From JAAYDF01 sp964511155 (GTDB taxonomy: Bacteria; Planctomycetota; Phycisphaerae; UBA1845; PWPN01), in contig CAZEEJ010000044.1 in the NCBI GenBank assembly GCA_964511155.1, positions 1 to 32,807 of the forward strand: a stretch of 32,807 nt of DNA, written 5' to 3'. Positions within the stretch are counted from its first letter, which is position 1. The number at the start of each line of letters is the position of its first letter. Position numbers and translations under genes: made by a program. The notes beneath the pieces were generated by a model. That model had not been told where the DNA came from and did no database searches. It worked only from the letters and a program-made list of their open reading frames with translations. This document shows positions 14,542 through 21,839 of this stretch, in pieces.

Positions 14542-16586
14542 CAATCAGCGCAGTTCGGGTTGCCGAGGATGCCTTCGCCGCTCATGCAGCCCCGAAGCTT
14601 GACGCGGTCGCTCTGATCGACGTCGCCGTCGCCGTCCAGGTCGGCCGTCTCGCAGCCGGTGACCGGCGTCAGCCCAGGGCCGCGGAAGCAGGCCTGGAGG
14701 AAGGCGTAGTCATCCAGATCCACGTCCCCGTCGTGGTTGAAATCGCCGGGCACGATCACCGGCACCACCTGCACGGTCACCGTCAGCACACGGGTGCCGT
14801 TCGAGGACGACGGGGCGGTGACGGTCACGAGGGCCTCGTGGACCCCTGGCGTCAGCGTGCTGGTCAGCAGGGCCAACCCGATCGGTTTCTTGTCCTCCGG
14901 ACCGGCGGTGATACCGTTGTTCGGCCAGACCTCGATCCAGCTCTTGTTGCTCGCTACGGTGAAGGGCATGTCCCCGGGGAAGGCGTTCCAAACATCGAAG
15001 TACTCGATGGGCAGCGAGTTGCCCATCTCGACCAACCGCGAGAGGGTGTTCGTCGAGATGGCGATGAACGGCGTCTGGGCATTGAGTACCAGGTCGTAGC
15101 GGACCACGTCGCCGGCCTTGATGATCGCCCCCTGCTTGGTGACCGAGGTTCCCGGGATGCTGGCCGTGATGTTATAGGAAGTCCCGGCGGCGCTGGCCGG
15201 CACCAGTGTCGTCACGTAGTACCCGTTGCCGTCCGTGTACACCGCCGGCCGCGCGCCCACCTGCACGGTCGCGTTGTCCACCCAGTCGCTGGTGTCCCAA
15301 TTCTTGACCCGGCCCCAGACCGTGCCCTCGGTGGCCGTCGCCGGGTTCCGCCACGGCATCGCCGGCGTCGCCACCGTCGAGGTGTACAGGTTGGCCGCCA
15401 CGTACGAGTACCAGGCCCAGTCGTTCACCCAGCCGGCATTGCAGGTCTCGCTGCTGACCCGCGGCGCATAGTAAGAGTAGTTCACGACGCCGTCGGCACC
15501 ACTGTTGAGCGCATAGCTCATCTGGGTGATGCTGTTGGCAAAGGTATTCTTGTAATTCGCCTGGCCGCAGAACGTGTGGCGATTGTACTTCCAGGTGTTC
15601 GCCGCGTTAACCCACCCGCGGTACCAACTGTCCTCGGGTGGGCAGTGCTCCTCCTTGTAGTTCATCGGACAGGCGGCGTCGAGCCAACCCTGCTGCATCC
15701 AGAGCTGCCAGTTCTGGAACCGGGCATAGGCGGCGGAACTCGAGAACTGGGCGGGCGCACCGCCGGTGGCGAACACGGACGCGCTGAATCGGACCGGCTG
15801 CTGCGGGTTGGTCTTGATGGAGGCGATCTCTGCCCGGCAGCGGCGAACCAGCTCATCGATCTCCCGCCGACGGAAGTCGTTCCATGCGCCGTTGGAGTCC
15901 GCCGGCACGCCCACGTAGTTGTAGATCCGCTGGAACCGCTTGAGGCCCGAGTTGAAGTAGTTGTTGTCCGAGGGGTAGCCGGCATTCGGCGTCGTGTACC
16001 GAATATAATCCCAGTGAATCCCGTCGACGGGGTAGTTGGTGACGAGTTCCCGGACGATGCTGATCAGGTACTCCTGGGCGTCAGGCGATCCGGGGTCCAA
16101 CATGTAGAAGTCATCCGTCAGGGCCAGCCCCCCACCCCCGGGGTACGGCACCGCGATCCAATGCGGGTTGTTGGTGAGGATGGTGTTGCCGGTCGGCGGC
16201 CAGCTCGTGGAGACCCGGAAGGGAAGCAGCCAGGCGTGGGCCTCGATACCGTTGGCGTGGGCCCGCTGGCACAGATAGGCCAGCGGATCGATACCGCCGC
16301 TAATATCCGTCGCCTTAGGCACAATGCTTGAGTTCCAGTAGGCCCCGCGCGAGCTGCCGCTGCCATGGTAAGGCAGAACCTGCGCGACGATGGCGTTATA
16401 GCGCCCCTGCACCGCCCGGTTGACCATGGCGTCAATCGCCGCGGTGCTCTTCATCCCCTCGTGGAAAATGTCCGCCCAGAAGCCCCGGAACTTGGCTTGC
16501 CCATGGGCCGCGGACGCCGCCCAAGCTACGCACAGACAGCAACTGACGGCAGTGCACAACTGCCTGGTCGGTCCGGTTTTCCGCAT
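14541..16586 (-). CDS. Secreted GHL10-type glycoside hydrolase with dockerin-like C-terminus
   Basis: 681 aa. Signal peptide 1-29 (ending AAHGQ). Residues about 33-380 match the GHL10 (DUF187) TIM-barrel type: FRGFWADIFHEGMKS start, YNAIVAQV, AHANGIEAHAWLLPFR, and PVDGIHWDYIRY, the last being the usual acidic active-site strand. These enzymes are thought to act on surface or extracellular polysaccharide; the substrate is unknown. About 400-610 are beta-sandwich segments. The end (about 612-675) carries two EF-hand-like loops, GDFNHDGDVDLDDYAF and DLDGDGDVDQSD, as in type I dockerins and planctomycete dockerin-like tails. GGAG lies about 11 nt before the ATG. It belongs in composition with the GC-rich right half of the window rather than with the DUF11 cluster. 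Confidence 0.88.
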   Translation of the reverse strand: MRKTGPTRQLCTAVSCCLCVAWAASAAHGQAKFRGFWADIFHEGMKSTAAIDAMVNRAVQGRYNAIVAQVLPYHGSGSSRGAYWNSSIVPKATDISGGIDPLAYLCQRAHANGIEAHAWLLPFRVSTSWPPTGNTILTNNPHWIAVPYPGGGGLALTDDFYMLDPGSPDAQEYLISIVRELVTNYPVDGIHWDYIRYTTPNAGYPSDNNYFNSGLKRFQRIYNYVGVPADSNGAWNDFRRREIDELVRRCRAEIASIKTNPQQPVRFSASVFATGGAPAQFSSSAAYARFQNWQLWMQQGWLDAACPMNYKEEHCPPEDSWYRGWVNAANTWKYNRHTFCGQANYKNTFANSITQMSYALNSGADGVVNYSYYAPRVSSETCNAGWVNDWAWYSYVAANLYTSTVATPAMPWRNPATATEGTVWGRVKNWDTSDWVDNATVQVGARPAVYTDGNGYYVTTLVPASAAGTSYNITASIPGTSVTKQGAIIKAGDVVRYDLVLNAQTPFIAISTNTLSRLVEMGNSLPIEYFDVWNAFPGDMPFTVASNKSWIEVWPNNGITAGPEDKKPIGLALLTSTLTPGVHEALVTVTAPSSSNGTRVLTVTVQVVPVIVPGDFNHDGDVDLDDYAFLQACFRGPGLTPVTGCETADLDGDGDVDQSDRVKLRGCMSGEGILGNPNCAD

Positions 16587-16924
16587 GATCTATCGACTCC
16601 GCTTCGCGTTCGACGGGCCGCGGACAGGACGGGGGAGAACAGCAGCCCACGGGTACCGCCGCGTGATCGGCCCTGAACCTCGCCTGAGGCTACACCCCGG
16701 CCGATCCGTCCTTTATATAATACACTCCATCCCGTGCAAACTACAAGTGCCGTCTCCACGAAATCAGCCCAGGACCGGCCTGACACAATCGGGGCGGGGG
16801 TTGACCGGTTTCGGCACCTGGTACAAGATGGAGTCCCGTCGCACGGATGCCGACCAGATGACCGGCGGCCAGGGGCCGCGACGGCGAACGTGCGTGAATC
16901 GCCCAGGAAGATAATGAGACAAGC
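16587..16924. other. Divergent promoter region, glycosidase / S1 gene
   Basis: 338 nt between divergent genes. A perfect TATAAT stands at 16716-16721 on the plus strand, about 200 nt before the S1-protein start, which would leave a long leader; no convincing -35 box lies at the right distance. No gene is supported here. Confidence 0.45.
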
Positions 16925-18553
16925 ATGAGCGAGATCCCCCGCGAGCAGGAGGAAGTGGCCGCCTCTTCGGCTCCGCCGACCAGCGGCCCGGTACAGTGCG
17001 CCAACCTCGAACGGGCCGCCGACAGCATTCCGCATGAGGCTCCGGCCTTAGCGCAGAACGCGACCGAAAAGCCCGCCGGTCAGCCCGAGCAGGAGGCGAG
17101 GCTCGCCTCGTCCGAATCCGAGCCGGCACCGCCGGAGACCGCTCCCCTCGCATCGCCCCCCTGCTGGATGCCGGACCCCGCCCCACCACCGGTGTCCCCT
17201 GCCCCGCCGGAGGCTTTCCGTGAGGGCGGCATTTATCGCGCCCACGTCGTCGAGGTGACCACCGAACGCGTCCTGCTCAACCTCGGGGGCCGCTTCCAAG
17301 GGACGATCACGCTCATCGAGTTCGCCGGCCATCCGACGCCCAAGCCCGGCGACGAGGTCTCCGTCATCGTCGAGGGCTTCAATCCGGACTCCGGGGAGGT
17401 GACCCTCAGCAAGCGACACGCTGACGAGGAGCTGTTCTGGCAATCCGTCCAGCCCGGCGACCTGCTGGAGGGCGTCGTGACCGGGATGAACAAGGGCGGG
17501 CTGGACATCGACATCGGAGGAGCCCGAGCGTTCCTGCCGGCTTCCCAGGTCGACATCCGCCGCATCAAGGATATCTCGCTGCTGATCGGCGAGCACGTCC
17601 AGTGCATCGTCAGCCAGGTGGACCGCACGACGCGAGACCTCATCGTCAGCCGCCGGAAAGTACTCGAACGCCAACGCGAGCAGGAGCGGCGGGAGATCCT
17701 GCAAGGTCTGACGGAGGGCGACGTCCGCACCGGCCGCGTCTCCAGCATTACGGATTACGGCGCCTTCGTGAGCGTCGGAGGCGTGGACGGTCTGGTCCAC
17801 GTCACCGACCTGAGCTGGGGCCGGGTCAAGCACCCCTCCGAGGTCGTCCAGGTGGGGCAGGAGGTCTCCGTCCGCATCCTGAAAGTGGACCTGGAAAAGG
17901 GAAAGGTCGCCCTGGGCCTCCGGCAGGCCACGCCGGACCCCTGGGAGAGCGTCGAGACGAAGTACCCCGTGGGCTCGCGGATCACCGCCCGGATCGCCCG
18001 TCTGGCGGATTTCGGAGCGTTCGTGCAGCTCGAGGAAGGCGTCGACGCCCTGCTGCCGCTCAGCGAGATGAGCTGGTCGCGCCGGGTGGCCAGCCCGGCC
18101 GAGATCGTCAAGATCGGAGACGAGGTGGAACTGGTCGTCCTGAAGGTGGAGCCCGCCAAGCAGCGGATCTCCGTCGGGCTCAAGCAGACCAGCGAGGATC
18201 CCTGGGCGGCGGTCGAGACCCGCTTCCCGGTCAACGAGCTCGTCAAGGGGAAGGTCTCGAAGATCCTGGATTTCGGTTGCTTCGTGGAGATCGCCCCGGG
18301 CATGGAGGGGCTGGTCCACATCTCGGAGCTTTCGTTGCGGCGAGTGAACGCGGTGAGCGACATCGTCCAGGAAGGGCAGGAGGTCGAGGTCCGGGTTCTG
18401 AAGATCGACAAGGAGGCTCAGCGCATCTCCCTGTCGATGCGACCCGCGCCCAAACTGAGGCTGGACGAAAAGGTCGAACCGGCCCGCTCGAGGCCCACGA
18501 CGGTGCGGAAGAAACCGTTGCGCGGCGGGCTCACGTCTCACTTTGACTGGTAA
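16925..18553 (+). CDS. rpsA: Ribosomal protein S1-like RNA-binding protein
   Basis: 542 aa. A Pro/Ala/Glu-rich unstructured N-terminus (1-97) is followed by five S1 (OB-fold) domains at about 100-165, 178-245, 264-335, 348-422 and 437-507. The last three carry the classic phrases DYGAFV...GLVHVTDLSW, DFGAFVQLEEGVDALLPLSEMSW and DFGCFVEI...GLVHISELS. Bacterial S1 binds mRNA on the 30S subunit and helps initiation; E. coli S1 has six domains in 557 aa, so this is one of the shorter versions with the low-complexity head unusual. The ribosome site is AGGAAGA, about 13 nt upstream. The end overlaps by 23 nt the convergent gene at 18531-19244. Confidence 0.85.
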   Translation: MSEIPREQEEVAASSAPPTSGPVQCANLERAADSIPHEAPALAQNATEKPAGQPEQEARLASSESEPAPPETAPLASPPCWMPDPAPPPVSPAPPEAFREGGIYRAHVVEVTTERVLLNLGGRFQGTITLIEFAGHPTPKPGDEVSVIVEGFNPDSGEVTLSKRHADEELFWQSVQPGDLLEGVVTGMNKGGLDIDIGGARAFLPASQVDIRRIKDISLLIGEHVQCIVSQVDRTTRDLIVSRRKVLERQREQERREILQGLTEGDVRTGRVSSITDYGAFVSVGGVDGLVHVTDLSWGRVKHPSEVVQVGQEVSVRILKVDLEKGKVALGLRQATPDPWESVETKYPVGSRITARIARLADFGAFVQLEEGVDALLPLSEMSWSRRVASPAEIVKIGDEVELVVLKVEPAKQRISVGLKQTSEDPWAAVETRFPVNELVKGKVSKILDFGCFVEIAPGMEGLVHISELSLRRVNAVSDIVQEGQEVEVRVLKIDKEAQRISLSMRPAPKLRLDEKVEPARSRPTTVRKKPLRGGLTSHFDW

Positions 18554-19244
18554 AGGGCAGTGCGAAGCCCTTGCGCTCGCAGATGGCCTGCACGATGTCG
18601 TCGAAGCGGTCGATGAGGTAGCTGTCCAGCCGGACCGGCTCGGTCGCACCGCCCGACCGCACCATGAGGTCGACCCAGCCCTTGCGGGCGTAAGCTTCAC
18701 TGTCCAGGGCTTCCATGTCGTCCCAGCCGATGGCGCGGCCCCGGATCTTCAGGCCGGCGTCGTCCAGCACCACCCGCATTTTCGTCGCCCGGATCAGGTG
18801 ACCCAGCGTGATCAGCCCGAGCAAGCCCATCCCCGCGGCGAACACCTTCTGGGTGCGTAGCGAGCCCTCGTTGTGCTCGTGGCTCTCCTCGACCCGCTCG
18901 ATCTGCCTGACCTTGTCGCCTACCACCACGAAGCTGCCATAAGCCGCCGGCCCAACGTACCAGTGCTTCTGTTCGTGAACCAGGGCCGGCCGGCCCAGCA
19001 ACGCCTCCAACTCCGCGACGGTCATGCCCACCTCAACCCGCTGGAGATTGCCCAAGCTCGCCCGAGGGTTGGGCTTGAGATCATCGGGGCGTTCGGGCAG
19101 TTGCTGCTGGGCCCACTTGAGGTTCTCGGCCGGGTACTTGACGTACCCGTCCCGGGCAAACCAGACCGCGAAGGCAGAGCACATGACCATGAAGATGATG
19201 ATGCGGTTGCGGCGGTCACTGGTCGTTCCGGATTCGATCATCAT
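18531..19244 (-). CDS. Membrane protein with two predicted helices, unknown function
   Basis: 237 aa. A hydrophobic segment near residues 14-31 (IIIFMVMCSAFAVWFA) and another near 133-158 (VFAAGMGLLGLITLGHLI) flank an extracytoplasmic part containing VEVGMTVAELEALLGRP, a phrase like that of small SmpA/OmlA-type domains. The C-terminal cytoplasmic part (about 160-237, with VVLDDAGLKIRGRAIGWDDMEAL) resembles the bacterial PH-like fold. I cannot name the family. The start at 19244 (two ATGs) is chosen over the 27-codon longer frame because the latter has no ribosome site. Its 3' end runs 23 nt into the end of rpsA from the other strand. Confidence 0.72.
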   Translation of the reverse strand: MMIESGTTSDRRNRIIIFMVMCSAFAVWFARDGYVKYPAENLKWAQQQLPERPDDLKPNPRASLGNLQRVEVGMTVAELEALLGRPALVHEQKHWYVGPAAYGSFVVVGDKVRQIERVEESHEHNEGSLRTQKVFAAGMGLLGLITLGHLIRATKMRVVLDDAGLKIRGRAIGWDDMEALDSEAYARKGWVDLMVRSGGATEPVRLDSYLIDRFDDIVQAICERKGFALPFTSQSET

Positions 19245-19348
19245 GGTCCTGAACCTCTTGTGGCCCCATGGCGACAGTGGCGGGAGTGCGGCCCCGACGG
19301 CCGGCTCGTGGGCATATCTTTCCATCTACCCGCGTGGAATGCAAGCCC

Positions 19349-19377
19349 TTGTACTGCCGCCCCGGGAACGTCATAAT
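19349..19377 (+). promoter_or_regulatory. Sigma-70-type promoter for the 254-aa gene
   Basis: TTGTAC (19349-19354), a 17-nt spacer, then CATAAT (19372-19377), a reasonable housekeeping promoter about 70 nt before the ATG at 19448. Confidence 0.45.
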
Positions 19378-19447
19378 GGGAGGCAGGGACACGATCTCAA
19401 GAGGCTCGGTTTGGGATCCGTGTCCCGGTATCCCCAGGGAGGCGACC

Positions 19448-20212
19448 ATGAAGTCAGGCCTCGGCGCGCAGTGCGACGATTTTTACGTCAGCAGCCGGCT
19501 GAGTCTGAAGCTCAATCTGACCCTCGAACGCGAAACGGTCCTGCACTTCTTCGACCGCATCCGGCGTGAACATCCCGCGCTGAGGCGGCTCCGCCGAAAG
19601 AGCGACGGTTCGTTCGTGCTCGAGGAGTTGGAGGCGGATCCGCGCGAGGGCGGCCCGCGGCGCTGGATCCGGCTGGAGCCCACGTCGCTGCGGCTGGGGC
19701 ATTTCAACCCGCCGGCGGACAGTGCCTGGCGCCAGTTCGGCGGTACGCTTTTCGAGTACGCCCCGTACTTCCTCTCCCTCAGCGACCTGGACATCGATCA
19801 CCTGGAGGTCGTCTACGGGTTCGACTTCGAGTATCGCGGCAACCACGACCAACTCGTGGCCGAGACCCTGCTGGCCGACCACCCGCTCAGCTCGATCTTC
19901 AGCGGCGAGGAGCATACGCCCATCATCGACTGCCAACCTTACATCGGGATCGCCCTGACGCCCGACTGCAACATGCAGGCCTACCTGGACATCAAGAGCC
20001 GCACCAGTACCTTCGAGGTGCGGACCGGCGAGTACGATCCGCAGATCCTCTCGGTCTACGTCACGCTACGGCAGTACTGGGGCTCCGAGGATCAGGCCGG
20101 GTTGCAGCAGACCTTCCGCAGTCTGAACGACGCGGCGGCGGAACTCGCCGCTCAGCGTGTCGTCCCCATGGTAGTCAACCCCCTGGCCATGGCCATCGCG
20201 AGCCGGTCGTGA
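19448..20212 (+). CDS. Conserved-looking protein of unknown function
   Basis: 254 aa, no signal peptide or membrane segment. It starts MKSGLGAQCDDFYVSSRLSL and has a well-mixed globular composition: an early helical part (LERETVLHFFDRIRREHPAL), a beta-rich middle (GSFVLEELEADPREGG, LSDLDIDHLEVVYGFDFEY) and an acidic, tryptophan-containing end (VTLRQYWGSEDQAGLQ). I do not recognise the family. GGGAGG stands 6 nt before the ATG. Good codon structure, a promoter-like site at 19349-19377 and the lack of overlap with other genes make it very likely real. Confidence 0.72.
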   Translation: MKSGLGAQCDDFYVSSRLSLKLNLTLERETVLHFFDRIRREHPALRRLRRKSDGSFVLEELEADPREGGPRRWIRLEPTSLRLGHFNPPADSAWRQFGGTLFEYAPYFLSLSDLDIDHLEVVYGFDFEYRGNHDQLVAETLLADHPLSSIFSGEEHTPIIDCQPYIGIALTPDCNMQAYLDIKSRTSTFEVRTGEYDPQILSVYVTLRQYWGSEDQAGLQQTFRSLNDAAAELAAQRVVPMVVNPLAMAIASRS

Positions 20213-20218
20213 ACGGAT

Positions 20219-20268
20219 GTGTGGCACCGGACCTCGGCGAGCTCGGTCGAGCCGCGTCTCGCCGGTGC
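20219..20268 (+). repeat. 50-bp inverted repeat, left copy
   Basis: It begins GTGTGGCACCGGACC and ends CGTCTCGCCGGTGC. The reverse complement of 20661-20710 matches it at 49 of 50 positions. Its ends equal the short palindrome at 22084-22109, so it is that palindrome with about 24 extra bases in the middle. Confidence 0.9.
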
Positions 20269-20461
20269 AGCCGGGTTTATCCCGGCGTTTCGCGCGCAAA
20301 AGGCCGAGACGAACTCCAGCGCTTCTCCCGCGAAAAACGGGGATAAACCTCGCCGCTCGCTTGGCGGCCCCGGCGGTGGCCCGCGGCCGGGTGTGGCAGA
20401 ATTGCACACGAGCCTATAGAATCGCCCCGCGCCTTGCGGCGCCGAGGCACGCGCAGGTTGC

Positions 20462-20520
20462 GGGATCGCCTGGGTCGAGCAATCGCTCCCCCAAGTCCGG
20501 AGGACTTGGGCCGCCCGGCC
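20462..20520 (+). repeat. 59-bp direct repeat, first copy
   Basis: It starts GGGATCGC and contains the palindrome CCCAAGTCC-GGA-GGACTTGGG. The second copy is 119 bp further on with about five differences. Confidence 0.85.
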
Positions 20521-20580
20521 AGGTTCTCTGAACCTGGGAAAGCGATTGGATGGCCGCCCCACAATCGCGCGCTTGGTGGT

Positions 20581-20639
20581 GGGATCGCGCGGGTGGAACA
20601 ATCGCTCCCCCAAGTCCGGAGGACTTGGGCCACCCGGCC
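20581..20639 (+). repeat. 59-bp direct repeat, second copy
   Basis: It matches 20462-20520 at about 54 of 59 positions and is perfect through the CCCAAGTCC-GGA-GGACTTGGG palindrome. Confidence 0.85.
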
Positions 20640-20660
20640 GGCGTCCTTCGTGGCGGCCGG

Positions 20661-20710
20661 GCACCGGCGGGACGCGGCTCGACCGAGCTCGCCGAGGTCC
20701 GGTGCCACAC
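20661..20710 (-). repeat. 50-bp inverted repeat, right copy
   Basis: Reverse-complement partner of 20219-20268 (one mismatch). The two face each other across 392 bp. Confidence 0.9.
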
Positions 20711-20795
20711 CGCACTGCCCAAAGAGCAGTGGCACACGGGAGTTTGCACACGGGCGCAAGGTTGCGGGGGCCATCGAGACGGTACAACCGGGGAA

Positions 20796-21839
20796 ATGTT
20801 CGGCATGGCCAGGTTCTTCCAGTCCACCCACAAAGACGTTCAGCCCGACGAGGTGCGCATGACGCTCGGCGAGCACCTGGAGGAGCTGCGCTCACGGATC
20901 ATCCGAGCCCTGCTCGCACTGTTCGTCGGGGCGATGGTTTGCTACATGTTCAGCGGGCAGATCATCGGGTTCCTCACCTCGCCGATGTTCGCGGTGTTGC
21001 GGCAGCAGGGCTGCGACGTGCGGATGGTGGCAACGAACCCGGCCGAGAATTTCATCACCTCGCTCAAGGTCAGCTTCATCGTGGGGTTCATCGTCTCGGC
21101 CCCTTACAGCCTGGTGCAGATCTGGGGCTTCGTGGCCGCGGGCCTTTACCAGCGGGAGCGCAAGTGGGTCCGTCGGTTCGCCCCGGCCTCGATCATCCTG
21201 TTCTTCACCGGCGCGGCCTTTCTGCTCCTGGTGGTCAGCCCATTGCTGCTGAACTTCCTGGTCGCCTACCAGAACGAACTGCCTGACTACGGCTTTCTCC
21301 CAGAGTGGCTGATCGGCACGCGGGAGCCCCTCAAAGTAGAGGAAACCTACGACCAGTGGCCCACAACCCAGCCCATGCCCATGTTCGAGAGCGATCCTGC
21401 GGATGCCCCGCCCGGTGTGCCCTGGATCAACCTCCAGGCTCAAGAAATGCGGATCCGCATCGGGGAGGTGGACTACACCGTCACCCACCTCAAAGACATC
21501 AAACGGCAGAATCGCGTCGAGCCCATGATGAGGATTTCGGAGTACGTGGTCTTTATTCTGCAGTTGGCGGCGGCGTTCGGGATCGGGTTCCAGGTTCCCG
21601 TGGTCGTCGCGTTCGTGGCCACGCTGGGCATCGCCACCGCGGCCCAGATGGGGAGCCTCCGGCGTTACATCTGGTTTGGCATGGCCCTGGTCGCGGCGTG
21701 CATCACGCCGCCAGACGTGACGAGCATGCTCATGCTCCTGATTCCCATGGCCGGCCTGCTCGAGATCGGTTTGCTGGTCGCCCGATTCATCGAACGCGAA
21801 CGAGCGAAGACCGCGGCCCAAGGAGGTACAGACTCATGA
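20796..21839 (+). CDS. tatC: Sec-independent translocase subunit TatC
   Basis: 347 aa. The cytoplasmic N-terminus has the TatC signature MTLGEHLEELRSRIIRAL; transmembrane helices follow at about 36-57, 88-118, 128-150, then three near the C-terminus (FGIGFQVPVVVAFVATLGI, RRYIWFGMALVAACITPPDV, MLLIPMAGLLEIGLLVARF). TatC binds twin-arginine signal peptides and forms the Tat export channel with TatA/B. The loop between helices 3 and 4 is about 90 residues (NELPDYGFLPEWLIG to RVEPMMRISEY) against about 20 in E. coli, so the protein is roughly 90 residues longer than the 258-aa E. coli form. No tatA or tatB is adjacent. The start is ATG 20796 (ATG 20805 is an alternative); the ribosome site is poor. 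It overlaps the next gene by 4 nt (ATGA). Confidence 0.93.
   Translation: MFGMARFFQSTHKDVQPDEVRMTLGEHLEELRSRIIRALLALFVGAMVCYMFSGQIIGFLTSPMFAVLRQQGCDVRMVATNPAENFITSLKVSFIVGFIVSAPYSLVQIWGFVAAGLYQRERKWVRRFAPASIILFFTGAAFLLLVVSPLLLNFLVAYQNELPDYGFLPEWLIGTREPLKVEETYDQWPTTQPMPMFESDPADAPPGVPWINLQAQEMRIRIGEVDYTVTHLKDIKRQNRVEPMMRISEYVVFILQLAAAFGIGFQVPVVVAFVATLGIATAAQMGSLRRYIWFGMALVAACITPPDVTSMLMLLIPMAGLLEIGLLVARFIERERAKTAAQGGTDS

Larger units (their letters stand above)
20213..20795. other. Repeat-rich gap before tatC
   Basis: 583 nt with no supported gene. It is a mosaic of repeats: an inverted 50-bp pair (20219-20268 and 20661-20710), a direct 59-bp pair (20462-20520 and 20581-20639), an imperfect inverted repeat around TTTATCCC/GGGGATAAA (about 20276-20347), and one copy of a 30-bp palindromic unit (20711-20739) also found in tandem at 21965-22024. 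Confidence 0.75.

Noticed and set aside
16716..16721. TATAAT upstream of rpsA as a full promoter
   Set aside because: No -35 box at 16-18 nt; kept only as a note in the gap entry.
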